From CAYUBI01 sp964443005 (GTDB taxonomy: Bacteria; Margulisbacteria; Riflemargulisbacteria; GWF2-35-9; CAYUBI01), in the NCBI GenBank assembly GCA_964443005.1, contig CAYUBI010000074.1, positions 1 through 12,327 on the forward strand: a DNA stretch of 12,327 bases, given 5' to 3'. A model generated the notes under the pieces. The model was not told where the DNA came from, did not search any database, and worked only from the letters and a program-made list of their open reading frames with translations. The position numbers and the translations under genes were made by a program. Below, one piece after another: positions 7,063 to 12,327 of this stretch; position 1 is the stretch's first letter; every line of letters begins with the position of its first letter.

Positions 7063-7946
7063 TAGCAAAGCCCCATTTCATGCATGATTTTTCGCAATTC
7101 TTTTTCATGTTCTATAGATAAAGGAACTAAAGGAAGGCGCGGTTTACCCACATTAATTCCAACTAAATTTAATGCGGCTTTCACAGGAATTGGATTTGTT
7201 GTGATAAATAAAACCTTGAACAATGCACGATACTGATGATGTATTGATTCAGATTTACTAATATCACCTGCAACATAAGCATTAATTAATTCACGCATGG
7301 CTTTACCTATGATATGCGCTGCAACAGAAACAACTCCGTATCCACCCCGTTTAAGAAAGTCCAACGTCATGGAATCATCCCCAGAATAAATCCGAAAAGA
7401 CTCTGGAGTTAATTGACGTATTGCTTCCATTTGGGCTAAATCTCCAGCAGCTTCTTTAATGCTCGTAATATTTGCCAATTTCGCTAATTTCGCAGTTGTT
7501 TCAGGCAACATATTAACACCCGTACGCCCTGGGATATTGTAAAGCATAATAGGAACTAAACATTCCTCTGAAATAGCTTTGAAATGCTGATAAAGCCCTT
7601 CCTGATTAGGTTTATTGTAATAAGGACATACTTGCAAAACACCATCTACGCCCAAATTAACTGCTTTTTTAGTATGTTCAATGGCTGTTTGGGTTGAGTT
7701 GGAACCTGTACCTGCAATTACTTTTGCGCGCCCTTTAACAGCATCTAAAACAGTTTTATAAAGCAACAAATCTTCTTCATATGACAAGGTTGGAGATTCT
7801 CCAGTTGTTCCAGTAACAACAATGGAATCTGACCCAGTATCTACCAAATGTTTTGCTAATAGAGACACAACATCAAAATCAATATTGCCATTTGTCTTAA
7901 ACGGCGTAACCATAGCTGTAATTAAGCGTCCAAAATCAATATTCAT
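7062..7946 (-). CDS. dapA: 4-hydroxy-tetrahydrodipicolinate synthase
   Basis: 294 residues, the standard length. It condenses pyruvate with aspartate semialdehyde, the product of asd encoded upstream, as the first committed step to diaminopimelate and lysine. The Schiff-base lysine is K164 (TSIKEAAG), the pyruvate-binding GTTGE is at 46-50, the catalytic tyrosine is Y136 in LYNIPGRTG, and R141 follows. IYSGDD at 187-191 is the usual motif of the barrel exit. The ATG at 7946 has a perfect AAGGAG at 7958-7953 with seven bases of spacing. The gene lies 17 bp after the methyltransferase gene and shares one base with rnj. The upstream hydroxyl or feedback-binding residues cannot be judged safely by eye, so lysine sensitivity is not stated. 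Confidence 0.96.
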   Translation of the reverse strand: MNIDFGRLITAMVTPFKTNGNIDFDVVSLLAKHLVDTGSDSIVVTGTTGESPTLSYEEDLLLYKTVLDAVKGRAKVIAGTGSNSTQTAIEHTKKAVNLGVDGVLQVCPYYNKPNQEGLYQHFKAISEECLVPIMLYNIPGRTGVNMLPETTAKLAKLANITSIKEAAGDLAQMEAIRQLTPESFRIYSGDDSMTLDFLKRGGYGVVSVAAHIIGKAMRELINAYVAGDISKSESIHHQYRALFKVLFITTNPIPVKAALNLVGINVGKPRLPLVPLSIEHEKELRKIMHEMGLC

Positions 7947-7963
7947 TTTTATCTCCTTATTAA

Positions 7964-8590
7964 TTATTTATACAAATATACAGTAAAATCATTATCCAAA
8001 TAATCTTCACATAATTTTACAGATGAACTAAGGGTTTTACAGTAAGCTACAATGTCAACTGGATTATAAAAAAACAGCTTGGGATCAACAACAAACTCAC
8101 AATGAGATTTTAACAAATTAAACGCAACACCTTTTTTAGCTATCGAAAACATTTTTCTTATTTGAGATTGAACAAATTCTAGATTATTATTGATTTTAGC
8201 ACTAAACGTTCCAGACGCACATACAAAATCAAATTCATCTTTAATCAATTCTAAAGATCCTACATGAAAATGTTCTTTACCATAACTAATACGCGCCTCA
8301 TGAACCATCTGAGGCAAAATATCAATCCCGGTATATACAACATCTGGCGCATATTGTTGAAGATATCCATAAAAATGCCCTAATCCAGAACCAACATCCA
8401 GAACACTCGCACCAGATAAATCACCCACTTCAACTAATAAATCAAACCGCGTTTTTTGTGTATCTGTATTAAACCATCCTACGCGACTGGCTGCTTCAAG
8501 CGTTTTCGATTGCAGCAACGGCTGAAAAAATATATCTATTGTTTTATAATAATTTGTCGGCAATAAGTCGCTCAGCAATTTGAACTGCAT
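7964..8590 (-). CDS. Class I SAM-dependent methyltransferase, substrate unknown
   Basis: 208 residues. The SAM-binding motif I is SVLDVGSGLGHFYGYL at 62-77, followed by the acidic post-I residue D90 (YTGID) and a post-motif segment DEFDFVCASGTFS at 118-130. The remaining C-terminal half is a Rossmann-type lid with no substrate signature I recognise. Small-molecule methyltransferases of the Methyltransf_25/31 type look like this. The start overlaps asd by 47 bp and is backed by an AAAGGAG located inside the asd reading frame. It sits between asd and dapA, where Bacillus has dapG (an aspartokinase), so it is an insertion into a conserved pathway order. The operon context does not identify the substrate. 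Confidence 0.82.
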   Translation of the reverse strand: MQFKLLSDLLPTNYYKTIDIFFQPLLQSKTLEAASRVGWFNTDTQKTRFDLLVEVGDLSGASVLDVGSGLGHFYGYLQQYAPDVVYTGIDILPQMVHEARISYGKEHFHVGSLELIKDEFDFVCASGTFSAKINNNLEFVQSQIRKMFSIAKKGVAFNLLKSHCEFVVDPKLFFYNPVDIVAYCKTLSSSVKLCEDYLDNDFTVYLYK

Positions 8591-9557
8591 TCAAGGCTGC
8601 TCCTTTTCGAAGATTATCAGACACAACAAACATATCAATACCGTTTTTACACGAAATGTCCTGTCGAATTCGCCCAACATAAGTCGCATCTTTTCCAGCT
8701 GCATCTAATGGCGTTGGATACTGCAGATTTTGAACATCATTGATGACTTCAATTCCAGGAAATGCTGTTAAGGCTGCAATAACCTTGTCAATAGATACAT
8801 GTTTAATTGTTTCAATATTAATGGATTCGCTATGACTAATAAAAACAGGAACACGAACACACGTTGCAGTAATACGAAGCGAAGAATCACCCAAAATTTT
8901 CTGAGTTTCATTCACCATTTTGATTTCTTCTTTGGTATATCCATTGTCTAAAAATACATCTATATGCGGCAGTAAATTAAAAGCAATTTGTTTAGGAAAT
9001 TTCTTAGGCTCTATTGGCTTTCCACTTAGCAACTGACTGGATTGTGTCATTAATTCATCCATAGCTTCTTTACCTGCACCAGATACAGACTGATACGTAC
9101 TAACTACAACACGTTTAATCCCAGCTAAATCCTGAATTGCTTTTAAGGGCAATACCATTTGAGCAGTTGAACAGTTCGGATTAGCTATGATATTTTTATG
9201 CCACGTTAAATCATGCGGATTAACTTCAGGAACAACCAACGGGACTTTGGGATCCATACGAAAATGGCTGGTATTATCAATTACAATTGTGCCTGCTGAA
9301 GCAGCAATTGGAGCAAAAATTTCGCTAACTTTTGCACCTGCACTAAAAATGGCCACATCAACATCTTTAAACGAATTTTTCGTTAACAATTTGACTTTTA
9401 CAGAAACGCCGTTGAACTCAATATCTTTACCTGCAGATCGTTCAGAAGCTAAGGGAATCAATTCTTTAATAGGAAACTGACGCTCTGCTAGAATATCCAA
9501 CACTTCCTGCCCTACCACACCCGTAGCTCCAACGACTGCAACTCGATACGTTTTCAT
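8544..9557 (-). CDS. asd: Aspartate-semialdehyde dehydrogenase
   Basis: 337 residues, the usual length. It reduces aspartyl phosphate to aspartate semialdehyde with NADPH, the branch-point metabolite for lysine, threonine and methionine, and feeds DapA encoded downstream. The N-terminal Rossmann motif GATGVVG is at 10-16. The active-site cysteine is C129 in NPNCSTAQ, the catalytic histidine is H242 in SHSES, and SGAGKEAMDEL at 159-169 is the family pattern for the short Gram-positive/cyanobacterial-type enzymes. The ATG at 9557 has AAGGAG nine bases upstream. It appears to be the first gene of the operon and has its own promoter in the 66-bp gap after recQ. The start codon is partly within an inverted repeat. 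Confidence 0.96.
   Translation of the reverse strand: MKTYRVAVVGATGVVGQEVLDILAERQFPIKELIPLASERSAGKDIEFNGVSVKVKLLTKNSFKDVDVAIFSAGAKVSEIFAPIAASAGTIVIDNTSHFRMDPKVPLVVPEVNPHDLTWHKNIIANPNCSTAQMVLPLKAIQDLAGIKRVVVSTYQSVSGAGKEAMDELMTQSSQLLSGKPIEPKKFPKQIAFNLLPHIDVFLDNGYTKEEIKMVNETQKILGDSSLRITATCVRVPVFISHSESINIETIKHVSIDKVIAALTAFPGIEVINDVQNLQYPTPLDAAGKDATYVGRIRQDISCKNGIDMFVVSDNLRKGAALNAVQIAERLIADKLL
8600..8607 (-). promoter_or_regulatory. Ribosome binding site of the methyltransferase gene, inside asd
   Basis: Minus-strand AAAAGGAG ends nine bases before the ATG at 8590. It lies within the last codons of asd. It supports the long 47-bp overlap of the two genes over any later start, since no comparable site precedes a downstream start. 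Confidence 0.6.
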
Positions 9558-9594
9558 GGCACCAAACTCCTTAAAAAATAATTAATGGTGCCAT
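9556..9594. repeat. 9-bp perfect inverted repeat bracketing the asd ribosome binding site
   Basis: ATGGCACCA at 9556-9564 is the exact reverse complement of TGGTGCCAT at 9586-9594; the 21-bp spacer holds the asd Shine-Dalgarno sequence. One arm contains the first two bases of the asd start codon. The other arm overlaps the predicted transcript start and -10 region. The arms are 30 bp apart centre to centre, close to three helical turns, so a DNA operator is as likely as an RNA hairpin. There is no U-tract after the stem in either direction, so it is not an intrinsic terminator. Confidence 0.6.
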
Positions 9595-9622
9595 TTTAGC
9601 ACACACTCGCTCATAAATTGAA
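9593..9622 (-). promoter_or_regulatory. Candidate promoter of the asd operon
   Basis: On the minus strand TTCAAT (9622-9617) is followed after 18 bp by TAAAAT (9598-9593), preceded by TG at the extended -10 position. The -10 box matches consensus at 5 of 6 bases. Transcription would start near 9586, giving a leader of about 29 bases and leaving the upstream arm of the inverted repeat mostly untranscribed. Confidence 0.45.
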
Positions 9623-9623
9623 C

Positions 9624-11819
9624 TTACAACATTTTTGTATACAAATAACACAGTCTGGCAGTTTTTAATTCATCATAATCAAACTTTTCATGTAATTGTT
9701 CAAATACTGGTTTTAATTTTTCTATACCCATACTGTCAAAAGCTTGAAAAACAATATGTTTATCATTATCAGAAAGAGATAATAGCTCCCAAAGATGCTG
9801 ATTGTGTAATTTTTTTCCAGCTATTAAATAATTATATAAATGGTCGATTAAGGTATTTTTCTTAATATTAAATTTGTTTAAAGCCATTAATACGGTATGC
9901 CCTTCATTCACATAATCAGCAACAGAATTTGTTTTAGGACTTAAAACATGAACTGGCTCTGTTGTAGCTGTTGGTTTAAATTCTTTTTGATTAAACTCAC
10001 AAATACATGATAAAAACAGATTACTATATTTAGTAGCTTTAACCTGACCAACACCATTAATCGCCAGAAACTCGGTTACAGTACTTGGCATTCGTGCACT
10101 CATTTCAATCAGTGTTTTATCGCTAAAAATGTAATAGGGAGGCACGCCTTCACGAATAGCAAGTTCGCGACGCAAATCTGCCAATTGCTTAAATAATTCC
10201 GTATTTCCAATAAGATCTTTCATAGCTTCTTTGGCTTTATGCCGATCTTTTTGTTTTTTCTTTTTGAAAAATATTATTTCTCCTTTTGTCAGTACATTAT
10301 TGGAAGTTTCAGTCATTAACAGCAGCGGATATTCGCCTTCTGAAACCTGCAGATGTCCAGTGTTAATCAACGAAAATACGTAATGTTTTAGTTCATTACG
10401 CGCAAGATCTGACAAAATATTATACGTTGAAAGTTTCTGGTGATTACGATCCAAAATATCTTGTTTTTTGGAACCAAGCAATACATCAACAACATAGTTT
10501 ATTCCAAATCGTTGATTCAACCGAAAAACGCAAGAAATTATTTTCTGAGCAATAATTGTTCCATCGATTTTTTCTACTTCATCCAAACAATTATCACAAT
10601 TATTGCAGGTAGTTGTTGGATATTCCTCTTGAAAATATCGAAGGATTTCGACTCTTCGGCATACAATAGAATTGCATAAAGCAACTATTTGGTCAATTTT
10701 TTTTGCCATTTGTCTACGAACAATTTCATCTTCGTACTCAGTCATAAATCGTTTATAAATAATCCATTCTTCAGCTGAATATAACATTAAACATTCAGCA
10801 GGTAAGCCATCTCTACCTGCTCTTCCTATTTCCTGATAATACTGTTCAATATTTCTAGGCATATTAAGATGAAGCACAAATCTAACATCAGGTTTATCAA
10901 TCCCCATACCAAAAGCCACAGTTGCTACTACTAGTTTTATTTGATCGGAAATAAATAATTGATGCGCATTAGACCGTTCTTCTGCACTCAGACCTGCATG
11001 ATATTTTACAATACTAAACCCTTTCTTTTGAAGAAATTCATACAGTTCATCCGTTTTATTACGTGTGGAAACATAGATTATTCCTGATTGTCCGTTATGA
11101 GTTTGAAGAAAATCAAGCACTTGATTATTTTGATCTATACGTTCATGAATACGAATAGTCAAATTCGGCCGATCCAAACTGCCTTTAACAACTTTTGCAT
11201 TCATTAATCCAAGTTGAGCAAGCATATCTGCTTCGACTTGCTGCGTTGCAGTAGCAGTTACAGCAATAATAGGAACATGTGGGAAATTAACTTTTAAAGA
11301 TGTCAATTTCCGATACTCAGGTCTAAACGAGTGGCCCCATTGCGAAATACAATGCGCTTCATCTACAACAAAAAAGGATATGTTACTGTTTTTCATAGAA
11401 TTTAAAAATAATTCCGATGAAAAACGCTCAGGCGCTACATACACTAATTTATAATTTTCCAAGTTCGAAAGTATCTTATAAATTGACTGATGATCAATAC
11501 TACTGTTAATAGTCGCAACCTTAATGTTATTTTTAATTAATCCAGCCACTTGATCTTGCATGAGCGCAATCAGCGGGGAAATAACGATTGCAGTTCCAGG
11601 AAGCATCATTGCAGGTAATTGATAACATATGGACTTTCCAGATCCAGTTGGAAGTAGAGCTAATACATCATTATTTTTAAGCAGCTCTATAGCAATTTCT
11701 TTTTGGTAAGGACGAAAACTATTAAAGCCAAAATATTCTTTTAGATTTTTTTCCATCATTTGATTAAAATCAGGTGCATTAGATGAGGCTTCAATAATTG
11801 GTGATAGCTGAATAGGCAT
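9624..11819 (-). CDS. recQ: ATP-dependent DNA helicase RecQ
   Basis: 731 residues from the ATG at 11819. RecQ is a 3'-to-5' helicase of recombination and replication repair. In order: the RecQ motif 0 region FGFNSFRPYQ (30-39), Walker A PTGSGKS (57-63), DEAH (153-156), TAT motif III (188-190), YHAGLSAEER (273-282), VATVAFGMGIDKPDVR (298-313), GRAGRDG (332-338), the zinc-binding cysteines C387, C405, C408 and C411, winged helix (about 420-510), HRDC domain (about 540-607), and a C-terminal helix-turn-helix extension (about 630-731) as in longer Bacteroidetes and Firmicutes RecQ proteins. A TTG 13 codons upstream (11858) keeps the frame open, but it is the first three bases of a good -35 box, so the ATG is the correct start. 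The mRNA would then have only about three leader bases. Confidence 0.94.
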   Translation of the reverse strand: MPIQLSPIIEASSNAPDFNQMMEKNLKEYFGFNSFRPYQKEIAIELLKNNDVLALLPTGSGKSICYQLPAMMLPGTAIVISPLIALMQDQVAGLIKNNIKVATINSSIDHQSIYKILSNLENYKLVYVAPERFSSELFLNSMKNSNISFFVVDEAHCISQWGHSFRPEYRKLTSLKVNFPHVPIIAVTATATQQVEADMLAQLGLMNAKVVKGSLDRPNLTIRIHERIDQNNQVLDFLQTHNGQSGIIYVSTRNKTDELYEFLQKKGFSIVKYHAGLSAEERSNAHQLFISDQIKLVVATVAFGMGIDKPDVRFVLHLNMPRNIEQYYQEIGRAGRDGLPAECLMLYSAEEWIIYKRFMTEYEDEIVRRQMAKKIDQIVALCNSIVCRRVEILRYFQEEYPTTTCNNCDNCLDEVEKIDGTIIAQKIISCVFRLNQRFGINYVVDVLLGSKKQDILDRNHQKLSTYNILSDLARNELKHYVFSLINTGHLQVSEGEYPLLLMTETSNNVLTKGEIIFFKKKKQKDRHKAKEAMKDLIGNTELFKQLADLRRELAIREGVPPYYIFSDKTLIEMSARMPSTVTEFLAINGVGQVKATKYSNLFLSCICEFNQKEFKPTATTEPVHVLSPKTNSVADYVNEGHTVLMALNKFNIKKNTLIDHLYNYLIAGKKLHNQHLWELLSLSDNDKHIVFQAFDSMGIEKLKPVFEQLHEKFDYDELKTARLCYLYTKML

Positions 11820-11829
11820 AATAAAGTAT

Positions 11830-11858
11830 AGTATATAATAGAGCCATGAAATTGACAA
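11830..11858 (-). promoter_or_regulatory. Strong sigma-70 promoter of recQ
   Basis: Minus-strand TTGTCA (11858-11853) and TATACT (11835-11830) are exactly 17 bp apart, each with five of six consensus bases. A second overlapping TATACT lies at 11830-11825 but has a 22-bp spacer. The predicted start, about 11823, is only a few bases before the recQ ATG at 11819, and no Shine-Dalgarno sequence is present, so the transcript is nearly leaderless. Confidence 0.65.
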
Positions 11859-11902
11859 AAGAAAATATTAGCCAACAATAGCTATCTAAAAGCACCCTGA
11901 CC

Positions 11903-11925
11903 CTTTTCCATCTTCATGGGAAGAG
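11903..11925. repeat. Imperfect hairpin, possible decayed REP-like element
   Basis: CTTTTCCAT and ATGGGAAGAG pair around a CTTC loop, with one bulged G and one G-T pair. The preceding CACCCTGACCC (11893-11903) makes the whole resemble the widespread CACCCTAACCC-CTCTCCC...GGGAGAGGG dyads of many bacterial genomes. That resemblance is from memory. There is no U-tract, so a terminator role is unlikely. Confidence 0.35.
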
Positions 11926-11974
11926 ATGCGAAATTAAGTTGACACCTTTATTAAGTAACACTGCTTTAGTGGAA

Positions 11975-11991
11975 TTTAGAGGCCTTCTAAA
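11975..11991. repeat. Short 6-bp inverted repeat
   Basis: TTTAGA at 11975-11980 and TCTAAA at 11986-11991 flank the 5-base loop GGCCT. No U-tract follows on either strand, so it is not an evident terminator. It could be an operator or part of a mobile-element end. Confidence 0.3.
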
Positions 11992-11998
11992 AATTTCA

Positions 11999-12027
11999 TT
12001 GAGTATAGTCAATTTTCACTATATACT
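11999..12027 (+). promoter_or_regulatory. Promoter of the AAA-ATPase-like gene
   Basis: TTGAGT at 11999-12004 and TATACT at 12022-12027 are exactly 17 bp apart, with four and five of six consensus bases. Transcription would start near 12034, giving a leader of about 44 bases. Confidence 0.5.
12004..12023. repeat. 6-bp inverted repeat inside the promoter spacer
   Basis: TATAGT at 12004-12009 and ACTATA at 12018-12023 are reverse complements separated by eight bases. The dyad spans from the end of the -35 to the start of the -10 box, a classic repressor position. Chance is a real possibility in sequence this AT-rich. Confidence 0.35.
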
Positions 12028-12077
12028 TAATAAAAATATATATTATGCCAATTAAACAGTGTAGAGGAGCCAACTAA

Positions 12078-12327
12078 ATGAAAAAATTACCCATTGGCAT
12101 TCAAACATTTTCAGAAATTAGTGAAGAAGATTATCTTTATATTGATAAAACAGAAACTATTTATCGATTAATTACTTCAGGGAAAGTCTATTTCCTCTCT
12201 CGTCCGCGCAGATTTGGGAAATCGTTACTGCTCTCTACACTAGATGCAATTTTCAAGGGAAAGAAGGAACTTTTTAAGGGACTCTGGATTTATAATCAGC
12301 CTTTTGAATGGAAAGAGTATCCGGTTA
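12078..12327 (+). CDS. AAA-ATPase-like protein, PD-(D/E)XK-associated family (5' end only)
   Basis: The first 83 residues, cut by the window edge. The start LPIGIQTFSEISEEDYLYIDKTE followed by the P-loop-like SRPRRFGKS at 41-49 is the hallmark of the AAA-ATPase-like family (Pfam AAA-ATPase_like), whose members usually carry a PD-(D/E)XK nuclease domain at the C-terminus and reach about 500-600 residues. That nuclease end is not visible here. The ATG at 12078 has GAGGAG at 12064-12069, eight bases upstream. Genes of this family commonly occur in many paralogous copies in a genome and are often near mobile DNA. Their function is not established. The C-to-T and G-rich codon choice (CTC, TCC-like codons) looks slightly different from its neighbours, but the segment is too short to prove transfer. 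Confidence 0.85.
   Translation, partial: MKKLPIGIQTFSEISEEDYLYIDKTETIYRLITSGKVYFLSRPRRFGKSLLLSTLDAIFKGKKELFKGLWIYNQPFEWKEYPV

Larger units (their letters stand above)
11859..12077. other. Intergenic stretch between recQ and the AAA-ATPase-like gene
   Basis: No open reading frame or RNA gene is recognisable in this 219-bp gap. It holds an imperfect hairpin resembling a REP-type element (11903-11925), a short hairpin TTTAGA-GGCCT-TCTAAA (11975-11991), and a promoter with an embedded inverted repeat near its right end. The rest is AT-rich and unexplained. No intrinsic terminator is visible on either strand. Confidence 0.6.

Noticed and set aside
7063..7068. TTG start of rnj two codons upstream
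   Set aside because: The ATG at 7062 makes the common TAATG coupling with dapA; the TTG adds nothing conserved.
9571..9594. A seven-codon reading frame (MAPLIIF) upstream of asd whose stop overlaps the ribosome binding site
   Set aside because: Its ATG lies within the predicted -10 box, so it would not be transcribed; it has no ribosome site and no lysine, threonine or methionine run typical of an attenuator peptide.
11939..11944. Perfect TTGACA in the gap after recQ
   Set aside because: The sequence 16-18 bp downstream (TGCTTT region) is not a -10 box; a better promoter lies at 11999-12027.
11903..11991. Intrinsic terminators in the gap after recQ
   Set aside because: Both hairpins lack a U-tract on either strand, and recQ is transcribed away from this gap.

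Overview
The window is AT-rich, compact bacterial DNA: ten genes, most touching or overlapping their neighbours, and no RNA gene, CRISPR array or intact insertion sequence. RNase J, a HydE-type hydrogenase maturase, QueH and the gene order asd-dapA-rnj (known from Bacillus, where asd, dapG, dapA and rnjB are adjacent) suggest an anaerobic or facultatively anaerobic low-GC bacterium from a Firmicutes-like, Margulisbacteria-like or similar lineage. The phylum is inference and cannot be settled from this sequence.

Layout, left to right. (1) 139-1122, plus strand: a HydE-type radical SAM protein, probably on a leaderless mRNA. (2) 1119-2948, minus strand: a two-gene operon of a stand-alone single-domain KaiC ATPase followed directly by a receiver-KaiC fusion, so a KaiC pair is split over two proteins and tied to a two-component receiver. 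(3) 3077-4837, plus strand, divergent from the KaiC operon with the two candidate -35 boxes only 5 bp apart: a 586-residue P-loop protein that looks like a HPr kinase/PEP carboxykinase relative with an unassigned N-terminal half. (4) 4842-9557, minus strand: a tightly packed, probably co-transcribed run asd, SAM methyltransferase, dapA, rnj, queH. It joins the aspartate-family (lysine/diaminopimelate) pathway to RNA decay and queuosine synthesis. (5) 9624-11819, minus strand: recQ with HRDC and C-terminal helix-turn-helix domains and a near-leaderless promoter. (6) 11859-12077: a gene-poor stretch with hairpins and a promoter. (7) 12078 to the window edge: the 5' end of an AAA-ATPase-like/PD-(D/E)XK family gene, cut by the window.

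Several starts were corrected from sequence evidence. recQ starts at the ATG at 11819, because the upstream TTG is the first half of its own -35 box. rnj starts at the ATG at 7062, sharing one base with the dapA stop. queH starts at the ATG at 5375.

The parts most worth a second look are the split KaiC/receiver module with the divergent HprK/PEPCK-like protein, and the 9-bp inverted repeat that brackets the asd ribosome binding site. Both gene pairs that converge (1119-1122 and 4838-4841) end without any visible intrinsic terminator.
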